Positions 16,951 to 25,751 of a stretch of 64,000 nt of DNA are shown here, one piece after another. How positions within the stretch are numbered: the stretch's first letter is position 1; each line of letters begins with the position of its first letter. The stretch is from Mesobacillus subterraneus (GTDB lineage Bacteria > Bacillota > Bacilli > Bacillales > Cytobacillaceae), in assembly GCF_003937825.1 (NCBI RefSeq), contig NZ_RSFW01000014.1, forward strand, positions 1 to 64,000. The letters are read 5' to 3'. The notes below the pieces were generated by a model that was given only the letters and a program-made list of their open reading frames with translations, was not told the DNA's origin and searched no databases. Both the position numbers and the translations under genes were made by a program.

Positions 16951-18687
16951 ATGTTCGAATTACTGATCACGATGCTGGAACGTCTCGGCATCATCGTGAC
17001 GATTGCCTTCATACTGACAAGGTTCCGCTTTTTCAGGGGATTGATTTACCATGATACCCTGAAGCGGCGCCAGCAATATTTTGCGATTGTCTTCTTCGGC
17101 TTTTTCGGAATCATCGGTACGTATTCCGGAATGAGCTTTTCCACCGATACATTGCAATTCAACCGCTGGGCAGCCGATCTTGCTTCGGACGAAGCGATTG
17201 CCAATTCCCGCGTCATCGGGATTGTCATTGCCGGATTGCTTGGCGGCTATAAGGTTGGAATTGGCGCCGGATTGATTGCCGGCCTTCACCGTTTTACACT
17301 TGGAGGCTTTACTGCCCTGGCCTGCGGGCTTGCTGCGATTGTTGCCGGGGTCCTGGCCGGGCGTTTCCAAAAGAAGAAAAAGAATATCAACCTGACGACT
17401 GCTTTTATGGTCGGTGCGCTGGCCGAAACGCTGCAAATGCTGATCATCCTTCTGATTGCGAAGCCTTTTGATCAGGCGCTGACACTCGTCGAAATTATCG
17501 GGGTGCCGATGATTGTCGCGAATGGACTCGGCTCCGCCTTATTCCTGATGGTCATCAAAAACGTTGTTTCCGAGGAAGAAAAAACCGGAGCGATGCTGGC
17601 GCAAAAGACGCTGCGGATTGCCGATCAGACTCTTGCCTATCTTCGCAAAGGAATCAATCCCGAGTCAGCACGGGCCGTCTGTCAAATCCTGCACAATGAA
17701 GTGCAGACAAGTGCTGTGGCGATTACGAACCAGACAGAAATTCTCGCCCATATCGGCCTTGGCGATGATCACCACCGTTCCAGCAGCCCAATCCAAACCC
17801 AGATCACCAGGGATGTGCTGCAAAGCGGCAAGCTCGTTATTGCCAATGATGAAACGATCCATTGCCGCCAGCAGAACTGTCCTCTTGGTGCTGCCGTCAT
17901 CGCGCCTTTGAAGCTGCGGGACGAACCGATTGGCACCCTGAAGTTTTATTTTAAATCGGAAAAAGAAATCACCAATGTTGTCATTGAGCTGATTTCCGGA
18001 CTCAGCATCCTCCTCAGCAACCAGCTGGAGATCGCTGAAGCAGATAAGGCCTATCAGCTTGCCAAGGAAGCAGAAGTAAAAGCACTGCAGGCCCAGATCA
18101 GTCCGCATTTCCTGTTCAATACATTGAACGTCATCACGTCACTCATCAGGATCGATCCGGCAAAAGCAAGAAAGCTGCTAGTATCTTTATCCCACTTCCT
18201 GAGGCAGAACCTTACGGCCACTACGCAGCCAATCACTACCCTTGAACAGGAACTGGGCCATGTCAAAGCCTACCTTTCCATTGAAGAGACGAGGTTTGTG
18301 GAAAAACTGAAGGTTACCTATGATGTCGAGGATGAAGCCCTGAGTGTAAAAATACCTCCCCTCACCCTTCAGCCAATCGTTGAAAATGCGGTGAAGCATG
18401 GGATTAAAAATATGGATCACGACAGTCATATCCACATTGCCATCCATAAAAATATAAGTGGGACAAGAGTATGCGTGGAGGATAATGGCCAGGGAATGAA
18501 CCAGGACAGAATGAATTTATTGGGCAAACAGATCATCGATTCTGAAACAGGCAGCGGCATCGCCCTTTTTAACGTGAACAGAAGGCTTACGATGAATCTT
18601 GGTGAAGAGGCATCACTGAAAATCAAGAGTGAACCTGGCAAAGGAACGAAGGTTTATTTTACGATCCCATTAGCGGAGGAAATATAG
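16951..18687 (+). CDS. lytS: LytS-type membrane sensor histidine kinase
   Basis: This 578-residue protein has an N-terminal 5TM-LYT sensor region (about residues 1-190), a GAF-like domain (about 220-350), and a His kinase of the LytS class with QISPHFLFNTLNVITSLI carrying the phospho-His and an ATPase domain (IVENAVKHGI, DNGQGM, GSGIALFNVNRRL). I start at the ATG at 16951 because it follows TGAGGTG and matches LytS N-termini; the frame opens 30 nt earlier. With lytT it forms a two-component pair. LytS-like systems respond to pyruvate or cell-envelope state, and the gene after lytT is cstA, which favours pyruvate sensing. Confidence 0.92.
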   Translation: MFELLITMLERLGIIVTIAFILTRFRFFRGLIYHDTLKRRQQYFAIVFFGFFGIIGTYSGMSFSTDTLQFNRWAADLASDEAIANSRVIGIVIAGLLGGYKVGIGAGLIAGLHRFTLGGFTALACGLAAIVAGVLAGRFQKKKKNINLTTAFMVGALAETLQMLIILLIAKPFDQALTLVEIIGVPMIVANGLGSALFLMVIKNVVSEEEKTGAMLAQKTLRIADQTLAYLRKGINPESARAVCQILHNEVQTSAVAITNQTEILAHIGLGDDHHRSSSPIQTQITRDVLQSGKLVIANDETIHCRQQNCPLGAAVIAPLKLRDEPIGTLKFYFKSEKEITNVVIELISGLSILLSNQLEIAEADKAYQLAKEAEVKALQAQISPHFLFNTLNVITSLIRIDPAKARKLLVSLSHFLRQNLTATTQPITTLEQELGHVKAYLSIEETRFVEKLKVTYDVEDEALSVKIPPLTLQPIVENAVKHGIKNMDHDSHIHIAIHKNISGTRVCVEDNGQGMNQDRMNLLGKQIIDSETGSGIALFNVNRRLTMNLGEEASLKIKSEPGKGTKVYFTIPLAEEI

Positions 18688-19425
18688 ATGGAGAACACAA
18701 TACGGACTTTGATAGCAGATGATGAAATGTACAGCAGGGATGAACTGAAACACTTATTGGCAGCCTTCCCGTCGATTCAGGTGGTCGGTGAGGCCGAAAG
18801 CGGTGAAGCGGCCGTGATGAAAGCACTCCAGCTTCATCCTGATGTCGTCTTTCTCGATGTCGAAATGCCGAAGATGGACGGGATGCAGGCAGCTAAATCG
18901 CTGATGGAACTGAAGAAAGTACCGCTGATCGTTTTTGCGACCGCTTACCCGCAGTTTGCCGCCGAGGCATTCCGCTATGAAGCAGTCGATTACCTGCTTA
19001 AGCCATACGATGAGAATCAGCTGAACGAAACCATCCAGCGAATTGAGAAGCACTTCTCAGCACAAACAGAAACGGAAGCAGAAGCAGCCAGACCATCCGG
19101 AAAGCTTGCCGTGGAGGGTGATGGAGAGATTTTTTATCTTGACCCAAAGGACATCCTTTATGTCTCCAAGGAAGAAAAATTTTCAAAAGTCGTCACCAGG
19201 ACAAAGGAGTACGAAACGAAGACGCCATTAAAGGACCTGGAAATTCGGCTGGCTCCTTACTCCTTTTTCCGCATCCATAAAAGCTACCTCGTGAACCTGG
19301 ACCATGTCACCCGCCTCACCCCCTGGTTCAACGGAGCGTACCAGCTTGAAATCGTGGGCCGGGACGAAATGCTTTCGGTCAGCCGGAACTATGTAAAAGC
19401 ATTGCGGACGAAGCTGGAATTGTAA
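18688..19425 (+). CDS. lytT: LytT-type response regulator
   Basis: The 245 residues comprise a receiver domain (DDE near residues 9-11, phospho-Asp in VVFLDVEMPKMDG at about residue 55, Lys in LLKPYDENQ) and a C-terminal LytTR DNA-binding domain (about residues 140-245, FFRIHKSYLVNLDHVTRL). The ATG follows directly after the lytS stop, with GCGGAGG upstream inside lytS. It should activate a nearby promoter by binding direct repeats; cstA downstream is the natural candidate. Confidence 0.93.
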   Translation: MENTIRTLIADDEMYSRDELKHLLAAFPSIQVVGEAESGEAAVMKALQLHPDVVFLDVEMPKMDGMQAAKSLMELKKVPLIVFATAYPQFAAEAFRYEAVDYLLKPYDENQLNETIQRIEKHFSAQTETEAEAARPSGKLAVEGDGEIFYLDPKDILYVSKEEKFSKVVTRTKEYETKTPLKDLEIRLAPYSFFRIHKSYLVNLDHVTRLTPWFNGAYQLEIVGRDEMLSVSRNYVKALRTKLEL

Positions 19426-19456
19426 GAAGCATCTGATCTGGATGCTTCTTTTTATG
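19425..19456 (+). terminator. Rho-independent terminator
   Basis: GAAGCATC and GATGCTTC flank a TGATCTG loop, followed by TTTTTA, directly after lytT. Confidence 0.75.
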
Positions 19457-19475
19457 CACGTAAATCGACAAATTT

Positions 19476-19561
19476 TGCACTTCACCCCCGAATTCCTGCA
19501 TCTTGTTCACAAATCCGCCAAAATTGTTGTTTCTCCCTTATACTCTTTGTAAACGCATACA
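19476..19561 (+). promoter_or_regulatory. cstA promoter region with cre-like site
   Basis: A good -10 box TATACT (19539-19544) has no recognisable -35, as expected for an activator-dependent promoter. Upstream, TGCACTTC and TGCATCTT are repeated 21 bp apart (19476 and 19497), possible LytTR half sites. Just downstream, TGTAAACGCATACA (19548-19561) matches the CcpA cre consensus TGWAANCGNTNWCA with one mismatch. Together these suggest LytT activation and carbon catabolite repression; both are inferred. Confidence 0.5.
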
Positions 19562-19583
19562 TTATTCTCGGAGGAGGTTTCAT

Positions 19584-21035
19584 ATGTATACCTTTCTAGC
19601 TGGTATCGCACTATTGATTATTGGTTATTTTACGTATGGCAAATTTGTGGAAAAAGTTTTCGGTGTGAACGAAGGTCGTTCTACTCCGGCTTACACGCAT
19701 AAAGATGACGTGGACTATGTTCCAATGTCCACAGCGAAAAACTCGCTCATCCAATTATTGAACATCGCTGGTGTTGGTCCTATTTTCGGACCAATCATGG
19801 GTGCGCTTTATGGTCCGGTTGCTTTCCTTTGGATCGTGCTTGGCGCCATCTTTGCCGGTGCTGTCCATGACTATCTGACCGGAATGATTTCGATCCGTAA
19901 CCGCGGAGCCCACCTTCCTGAACTGGCAGGCAAGTTCCTCGGCAAATTCATGAAGCATGTCGTTAACGCATTCGCAATTCTTCTTTTACTTTTGGTTGGA
20001 ACCGTTTTCGTCACCGCTCCAGCTGGCTTGCTTCACAACCTGATGGACGGAAAAGTGACAATGGGTCTGATCATTGGAGCTATTTTCATCTACTATATTT
20101 TAGCGACACTGCTTCCTGTTGATAAAATCATCGGACGCTTCTACCCGATCTTCGGTGCATTGCTGTTGATCAGTGCCATCGGAGTAGGTGCAATGCTTGT
20201 GTTCACGGGTGCACCAATCCCTGAGCTGTCCTTGACGAATTTCCATCCAGGCGGCGCAGCGATTTTCCCATTATTGTTCTTGACGATTTCTTGCGGTGCG
20301 CTATCTGGTTTCCATGCAACGCAAACACCAATCATTTCTCGTACAACGCAAAATGAAAAGAATGGCCGTAAAATTTTCTATGGCATGATGATCGCTGAAG
20401 GTGTTATCGCGATGATCTGGGCTGCTGCTGCGATGAGTTTGTTCGATGGCTACAATGGCCTGAACGATATGCTCGCAAACGGCGGACCTGCTGCAATCGT
20501 AAGCGAAGCTTCCACATTGATGCTTGGCGCAATTGGCGGAACACTTGCTGTTCTTGGTGTAATCGTGCTTCCTATCACATCTGGTGATACTGCATTCCGA
20601 AGCGCTCGTATGATCATTGCTGACTACTTTAATTTTTCACAAAAGAAGATTGCCAGCCGTTTATGGATCGCGATTCCTTTATTCGTTATCTCTTTCGCTT
20701 TGACAAAGGTTGATTTCACACTCCTTTGGAGATACTTCTCATGGGCTAACCAGTCAACAGCCGTCATTGCACTTTGGGTTGGCGCCATGTACCTGTTCAT
20801 CGCCAAGAAGAACTACTGGATCGCGATCATTCCTGGTATGTTCATGACAATGGCGACAACGTCCTATATCCTTAATGCACCAATCGGATTCGGACAATCA
20901 TTGACAGTTTCCAATATTGGAGCTGCAATCGTAACAATCGTCATCACTGCCCTATTCTTCAACGCAGCGAAAAAAGCACGGGCCAACAATATCCAGCTTG
21001 ATGAGGATATTTCGAACTATAATAAGGTGGCATAA
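19584..21035 (+). CDS. cstA: CstA family carbon-starvation / pyruvate transporter
   Basis: This 483-residue integral membrane protein has about 12-14 helices. Recognisable CstA text includes STAKNSLIQLLNIAGVGPIFGPI (family core near residues 50-70), GAVHDY, SGFHATQTPIISRT and the C-terminal ANQSTAVIALW. The start at 19584 follows GGAGGAGG by 8 nt; an upstream in-frame extension lacks such a site. Family members carry pyruvate (BtsT/CstA) or peptides. Placement after lytST parallels the BtsSR-BtsT pyruvate systems. Confidence 0.93.
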   Translation: MYTFLAGIALLIIGYFTYGKFVEKVFGVNEGRSTPAYTHKDDVDYVPMSTAKNSLIQLLNIAGVGPIFGPIMGALYGPVAFLWIVLGAIFAGAVHDYLTGMISIRNRGAHLPELAGKFLGKFMKHVVNAFAILLLLLVGTVFVTAPAGLLHNLMDGKVTMGLIIGAIFIYYILATLLPVDKIIGRFYPIFGALLLISAIGVGAMLVFTGAPIPELSLTNFHPGGAAIFPLLFLTISCGALSGFHATQTPIISRTTQNEKNGRKIFYGMMIAEGVIAMIWAAAAMSLFDGYNGLNDMLANGGPAAIVSEASTLMLGAIGGTLAVLGVIVLPITSGDTAFRSARMIIADYFNFSQKKIASRLWIAIPLFVISFALTKVDFTLLWRYFSWANQSTAVIALWVGAMYLFIAKKNYWIAIIPGMFMTMATTSYILNAPIGFGQSLTVSNIGAAIVTIVITALFFNAAKKARANNIQLDEDISNYNKVA

Positions 21036-21037
21036 CC

Positions 21038-21193
21038 GTGAGCGGCTGCTGCAGTCCGAATTACCGCAAGTCTGTCAATGAGAAAGAAGAGCAAATCAAT
21101 CACAAGGGGAAGGAAAAGCTTCCCCTTTTCGCGAAGATTATCATTATCCTTATTACAGCAGGCGGGCTTCTTGCAGCCTTCCTCGCAAAGTAA
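21038..21193 (+). CDS. small Cys-rich-N-terminus membrane protein after cstA
   Basis: A GTG at 21038, just after the cstA stop and with AAGGTGG 7 nt upstream, opens a 51-residue frame. It starts SGCCSPNYRKSV, then a charged stretch, a GKEKLPLFAK junction and a single membrane helix (IIIILITAGGLLAAFLA). The vicinal Cys pair followed by SPNYR looks conserved from memory of similar Bacillus small proteins, but the function is unknown. It is unlike the YbdD/YjiX proteins that accompany cstA in enterobacteria. Co-transcription with cstA is nearly certain. Confidence 0.75.
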   Translation: MSGCCSPNYRKSVNEKEEQINHKGKEKLPLFAKIIIILITAGGLLAAFLAK

Positions 21194-21206
21194 TAAGACA
21201 ACACCA

Positions 21207-21238
21207 GGTGCACGCTTGATTCCAGGCGTGCGCTTTTA
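21207..21238 (+). terminator. Rho-independent terminator
   Basis: GTGCACGC and GCGTGCGC form a short stem followed by TTTTA, ending the cstA unit. Confidence 0.6.
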
Positions 21239-21262
21239 CATAGTCAGGGAGGTTGAGGTTTT

Positions 21263-22198
21263 ATGAAAATATTAATCGCGGGAGCAGGCGCCATTGGCGG
21301 TTATTTCGGCAGACGGCTGATGGAAAAAGGAGAGGACGTTACGTTCCTGGTCCGCGAGAAGCGAAAGCAGCAGCTCCTTTCGAATGGTTTAACGGTGGAA
21401 AGCATTCATGGGGATATGCACTTTTCGGAACCCAAGGTCATTTTAACAGGGGAAAATGTGGAGCCATATGATGTCATCCTGGTGTCCACAAAATCCTATC
21501 ATTTGGCTGGTGCGATTGAGAGTGTCCGGCCATATGTCGGAGAAAAGACGATGATTCTCCCATTATTGAACGGGATCGCGCATCTTGATGTCCTGACGGA
21601 AGCATTCGGAGCTGAAAAGATCATTGGCGGGCTATGCTTTATTGAAACAACATTGACCCAGGACGGAAAAATTGTGCAGACGAGTCCGATTCATGACTTC
21701 GTCTTCGGTGAACGGACTGGAGAAACAACAGAACGGATTTTACAGCTGGATACGGCATTCAGCGGTACAAAAGCCAGCTTCCGCCTTTCTGAAAAAATCG
21801 AGCAGGAAATGTGGCACAAATACTTATTCATCACTTCATTGAGCGGCATCACCTCCCTGTTCAGGTCCCCAATCGGGCCGATCCGGGAGCAAGTACACGG
21901 CTTGGAAACACTTGAATCCCTGGTACGGGAGGCAGCGGCCACCATGGAGAGAATCGGCGCACCGCTTGCGGAAGGGGCAGTCGAAGCCACACTGGCAAGA
22001 TTGCAGGAAATCGGTTACGGAATGAAATCCTCCCTGCAGCGTGATATGGAAAAATCACTCCCGACTGAAGGGGATCATTTATTTGGATACTTGCTCAAAA
22101 AAGCTGCGGAGTTTGGGATTGAAACACCTACCCTTTCCGTGATTTACGGCAATACGAGTATCCATGAAAGCCAGCTTGAAGCTGGGAGAAGTGCGTAA
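21263..22198 (+). CDS. panE: 2-dehydropantoate 2-reductase (ketopantoate reductase family)
   Basis: The 311 residues start with the NADPH-binding ILIAGAGAIGGYFGRRL. A family Lys lies in DVILVSTKSYHL (about residue 75), and the helical C-terminal domain carries KYLFITSLSGITSL and SSLQRDMEKSLPTE, the usual PanE/ApbA active-site region. It reduces ketopantoate to pantoate in coenzyme A synthesis, although Bacillus genomes often carry several paralogs, so this one may act on another ketoacid. The start follows GGGAGGTTGAGG. Confidence 0.82.
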   Translation: MKILIAGAGAIGGYFGRRLMEKGEDVTFLVREKRKQQLLSNGLTVESIHGDMHFSEPKVILTGENVEPYDVILVSTKSYHLAGAIESVRPYVGEKTMILPLLNGIAHLDVLTEAFGAEKIIGGLCFIETTLTQDGKIVQTSPIHDFVFGERTGETTERILQLDTAFSGTKASFRLSEKIEQEMWHKYLFITSLSGITSLFRSPIGPIREQVHGLETLESLVREAAATMERIGAPLAEGAVEATLARLQEIGYGMKSSLQRDMEKSLPTEGDHLFGYLLKKAAEFGIETPTLSVIYGNTSIHESQLEAGRSA

Positions 22199-22257
22199 TA
22201 TTTTACTAATAGGCGCATAAGCCACCACCCTTTTTTGCGAAAAATTACATCACGAAC

Positions 22258-22316
22258 AAAAAGTGCCTGAGCCTTAATGTGTCTGTTCAAAACACATTAG
22301 CTCAGGCACTTTTTAA
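22258..22316. terminator. long bidirectional terminator
   Basis: AAAAAGTGCCTGAGC and GCTCAGGCACTTTTT enclose an inner stem TAATGTGT/ACACATTA. It ends both panE and the convergent buk gene, overlapping the buk stop codon. Confidence 0.9.
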
Positions 22317-23371
22317 TAGCTTTTCGCTGTTTCTTCACCCTTCAACACTCTTAGAGCACCTGCTGCCAGTGCTTCCATTTCTTCTTCACCTGGCAGGACG
22401 AAAACGGTTCCCAGGAAACGGATTCTATCCTGGATCCAGCCTGTAATCGTCTCAGAATGAGCAATTCCGCCGGTAAGGATAATACCGTCAAGCTGTCCTC
22501 CCAGCACAGTGGCCATGGCGCCAATTTCTTTGCCGATCTGATGGACCATCGCTTTTAAAATAAGACCTGCCTCCCTGTCGTCCTCAGCAGCGCGTCTCTC
22601 CACTTCAATGAGATTTTTGGTGCCCAGATAAGAGTACACCCCGCCCTGCTTCGTCAATCGCTGGAGCAGTTCCTTTTCGCTGTATTTTCCTGAGTAGCAA
22701 AGCTGGACGAGCTGCTTCGCCGGGAGTCCGCCTGCGCGTTCTGGTGAAAACGGCCCCTCATTTTCAGCATTATTGACATCGATGATCCTGCCGCTGCGGA
22801 TCGCAGCCACCGAAATGCCTCCGCCAAGATGGGCCACGACGAAGTTGGTTCCAGACAGCTCCATCCCAATCTCGGCAGCTATTTTTCGGGAAACTGCCTT
22901 GATATTAAGGGCGTGAACATGGCTTTTCCTCTCAATGTCAGCTATGCCGGAAATCCGCGCTTCATCGACCAGCTCATCCACCCCGACCGGGTCGACGATA
23001 AAAGCCGGAACCTTATGTTCATCTGCCAATTCAGCAGCTAACATCGGCCCCAGGTTAGAGGCATGATTTCCATATTTCCCTGAACGGGCATCTTCAAGCA
23101 GCTCTTCGTTGACAGCATATGTCCCGCTGCTCATTGGTTTCAGCATTCCGCCACGGCCAACGACTGCATGAAGTGCAGATGTTTCAATTCCTCTATCCCG
23201 CAAAATGGACTTGATCACCTCAAGGCGATATGGCAGCTGTTCTCCCAGGTCTCCCAGCCCCAAGAGAAGCTTGTCATCATGCCTGATTGTTTCTTCAAAA
23301 ATAACAGACTCATTTTCATACACTGCCAGTTTTGTCGAGGTGGAACCAGGGTTGATTGCTAAAACCTTCAT
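22313..23371 (-). CDS. buk: butyrate kinase
   Basis: This 352-residue acetokinase-family enzyme makes butyrate (or branched-chain acyl) phosphate plus ADP into acid plus ATP, or the reverse. Motifs are ILAINPGSTSTKLAV-like text at the N-terminus, VVGRGGML, NFVVAHLGGGIS near residue 185 and GIILTGGIAHSE near residue 290. The ATG at 23371 follows GGAGGGCGAGAGG; an ATG six codons earlier lies within that site. It is the third gene of dehydrogenase-ptb-buk. Confidence 0.92.
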   Translation of the reverse strand: MKVLAINPGSTSTKLAVYENESVIFEETIRHDDKLLLGLGDLGEQLPYRLEVIKSILRDRGIETSALHAVVGRGGMLKPMSSGTYAVNEELLEDARSGKYGNHASNLGPMLAAELADEHKVPAFIVDPVGVDELVDEARISGIADIERKSHVHALNIKAVSRKIAAEIGMELSGTNFVVAHLGGGISVAAIRSGRIIDVNNAENEGPFSPERAGGLPAKQLVQLCYSGKYSEKELLQRLTKQGGVYSYLGTKNLIEVERRAAEDDREAGLILKAMVHQIGKEIGAMATVLGGQLDGIILTGGIAHSETITGWIQDRIRFLGTVFVLPGEEEMEALAAGALRVLKGEETAKSY

Positions 23372-23385
23372 CCTCTCGCCCTCCT

Positions 23386-24306
23386 TCACACGCTCACCTT
23401 TGTATTAGAAGCTGCCACCACAGCCAGAGCGATCGATGCGAGCTTTGCCTCGGGTGTATCGGACCGGGAATTCAGGACAAGCGGAACTTTGGCCCCAAGG
23501 ACGATTCCCGCCATCGTTCCCTTTGCAAAATACGTAATCGCCTTGCCAAGGAAGTTTCCGGCCTCTATGGTAGGCACAATCAGCAAATCCGCCGCTCCCT
23601 CCAGCTCACTTTGAAGCCCTTTGTGCAGAAGGGACTCCCTGCTGATGGCAAGGTCCAATGGAAGCGGTCCTTCAATCATCAGCGGGTGGCTGGTTTCTTT
23701 TTGGACGACCATGGCCAGGTGGTCGGCTTCAACCGTGACAGGCATCTTCTCACTCACACGTTCATTCGCCGCCAGTATGGCGACCCGCGGCAAATCCATC
23801 CCAATTTGCATAAGGAATTCTGCTCCATTCAGGATGATTTGCTTTTTTTGCTCAAAATCCGGCGCAATGTTAATTCCGCCATCACTCATGCTGATCAGCT
23901 TTTCGGCACCAGGTATATCAAAAACAGAAATATGGCTGATGACTTGCCCTGTTTTCAAGTTGAGTTCTTTATTCAATACACCTTTTAAAAAAGGAGTACT
24001 GTTCACGAAGCCCTTCATGATCACCTGGACATGGCCTTCACTTGCAAGCTTTGCCGCGATAAAAGCATTTTCATTTTCGGTATAGGCGGGATAAACCGGA
24101 TAATCCTCTACCGAAAAATCGAGCTCCCTTGCCAGTTCAAAGATTTTTTGCGGATCGCCGACGAGATGCGGTTCGATTATGCCCAGCTTGACAGCTGCCT
24201 TCACTGCCTGCAGGACATCACGGTCATGTGCTGCCGCCACACTCATTTTCACAGGCGGCCGTGTTCGTGCAACGGCAATGACTTCCTTAAAATTTCTGTA
24301 ACGCAT
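23386..24306 (-). CDS. ptb: phosphate butyryltransferase
   Basis: This 306-residue phosphotransacetylase-family enzyme exchanges CoA for phosphate on butyryl-CoA and, in Bacillus, on branched acyl-CoAs from Leu, Ile and Val breakdown. It has ISVFDIPGAEKLISMSDGGI (about residues 155-174), the family AANERVSEKMPVTVEA stretch and a C-terminal GKAITYFAKGTMAGIVLGAKVP. It ends 14 bp before buk and starts 20 bp after the dehydrogenase, so the three formed one operon. The lpdV and bkd genes that usually follow are missing here: panE converges instead. Confidence 0.92.
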   Translation of the reverse strand: MRYRNFKEVIAVARTRPPVKMSVAAAHDRDVLQAVKAAVKLGIIEPHLVGDPQKIFELARELDFSVEDYPVYPAYTENENAFIAAKLASEGHVQVIMKGFVNSTPFLKGVLNKELNLKTGQVISHISVFDIPGAEKLISMSDGGINIAPDFEQKKQIILNGAEFLMQIGMDLPRVAILAANERVSEKMPVTVEADHLAMVVQKETSHPLMIEGPLPLDLAISRESLLHKGLQSELEGAADLLIVPTIEAGNFLGKAITYFAKGTMAGIVLGAKVPLVLNSRSDTPEAKLASIALAVVAASNTKVSV

Positions 24307-24326
24307 GAAATTCGCCTCCTGCTGAG

Positions 24327-25411
24327 TCAGCCTGTGAACTTGCTCTGGATCCGGCTGATTTTTTCGATCTTCTCTTCTACTACTATATTTGCAGCTTTAT
24401 AGGTTGGTATATCGTGAGTTTTGGACATTTTGTAGATTTTCTTCAGTACATCATAAATCAGGCTGGCGTTTTTGAATGCCCGCTCCTTGCTGTAATCATG
24501 GAGTTCGTCCGCAACCTGGATCAACCCTCCGGCATTGGCCACATAATCTGGTGCATAAAGGATTCCTTTTTGGTGCAGCAGGTCTCCGTGGCGCTCCTCC
24601 GCCAGCACATTGTTCGCTGCCCCTGCGACAGCAAGGCATTTTAATTTCGGGATTGTAACATCATTGATGACCGCCCCCAGTGCGTTCGGTGAAAAAATGT
24701 CGCATTCCACACTGTATATATCTAGTGGCGCCACAGTTTCAATATCCGGATACCGATTCACTGAAAGGATTGAGAATTGCCGTTCAGGGACTCGGAAAGG
24801 TCGGCCGATTGCTTGTAGGTCACCTCTATGAAGAGGGAGCCACGCTTATTGTCACTGATATTTTTGAGGAGAATGCGAGGAATATGGAGGCAGCGGCAAC
24901 TCCGCAGTCATAACGGCTTTCGGGGTGTGGCAGGCGATCAAGGCGACGGCGAAAGAAGTGTTTGGCGCAAACCGACCAGGTAGGATGTCTGCTTCGCGGC
25001 GGAAACGAAGTCCATGCCGACCGTGCCGACATCTGTTCCTGTATAAAAGCGGCCCTTCAATGTTTCGATGAATGAACCGAACGCCTGAAAAAGCTCATCC
25101 GATTTTTCCGATTTCGGGTCGCCCATGATGACCGCCTTCCCGCCTCCATATGTCACACCCGATACGCCGCATTTATAGGTCATCCCTTTGGAAAGCCGCA
25201 GAACATCCTGCAACGCTTCATCGGTCGATTCATAATCCCACATCCGGCAGCCCCCAAGCGCCGGGCCAAGCGTTGTATCATGAATCGCAACAATCGATTT
25301 CAGGCCGGTTGCCTTGTCATAATTGAAAATCACCTGTTCATGCCCCTGGTTTTTCATTTCCTCAAAAATATCCAAAACCATTTTTTGTTCTTCCGTAAGC
25401 AACACAAACAT
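24327..25411 (-). pseudogene. bcd: Leu/Phe/Val-type amino-acid dehydrogenase with inverted, permuted core
   Basis: The N-terminal part (25411 to about 24976; [49 protein letters not shown]) and C-terminal part (about 24750 to 24327; [40 protein letters not shown]) are on the minus strand in one order. Between them, about 224 bp encodes the missing NAD-binding core on the plus strand: [18 protein letters not shown] through ENARNMEAA at 24752-24894, then [20 protein letters not shown] through VFGAN at 24895-24972. In an intact enzyme these two pieces come in the opposite order. No full-length enzyme can be made from this arrangement. An assembly error is possible. The assignment to leucine rather than phenylalanine dehydrogenase rests on the ptb-buk neighbours. 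Confidence 0.88.
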
Positions 25412-25479
25412 CCCCCTCCCGAATTAGGACCTGGCATAGCTGGAGCAAGCTTCTGGCGGTTTCCAGATCAGCAAATAAA

Positions 25480-25493
25480 TGTAAGCCCTTACA
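25480..25493. promoter_or_regulatory. cre-like palindrome upstream of the dehydrogenase
   Basis: TGTAAGCCCTTACA is a palindrome agreeing with the CcpA cre consensus except for the central G. It lies 69 bp before the dehydrogenase start and may be an operator for the dehydrogenase-ptb-buk unit. Confidence 0.4.
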
Positions 25494-25608
25494 CAATTTC
25501 ATTATAAAGACTTTGGGAGCTGCTTACGGTGATATATCTTACACTTCTGTGGCGAAACCCTTTTATATCTGGATCTGTAAACTGGTAAAAAACGCTGATT
25601 TTTTCCAG

Positions 25609-25729
25609 TTCGCCAATAAAATCGGTTTTTCGCCAATAAAGTGTTCACTTTCGCCAATAAAATCAGATTTCCGCCAATAAACTAGTCATTTCGCCAATAA
25701 AATCAAGTTTTCGCCAATAAGTTAAATCC
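25609..25729. repeat. 20-bp tandem array, TTCGCCAATAAA type, six copies
   Basis: TTCGCCAATAA (once TCCGCC) begins at 25609, 25629, 25650, 25670, 25690 and 25710, so the period is 20 bp with one step of 21. Units have a constant half and a variable 8-9 bp half. The leader at 25584 (GGTAAAAAAC, then GAT, then TTTTCCAGTTCGC) is 27/30 identical to that of the array at 16714. With the next array it fills most of the 591-bp gap between the dehydrogenase and the flavin oxidoreductase. Confidence 0.85.
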
Positions 25730-25751
25730 TGATCAAAATGTTTGGTCATTT

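Noticed and set aside
24680-24913. Plus-strand frame with Rossmann motif [10 protein letters not shown] as an independent gene
   Set aside because: It is a displaced fragment of the dehydrogenase core, has no ribosome binding site and lacks the rest of the enzyme.
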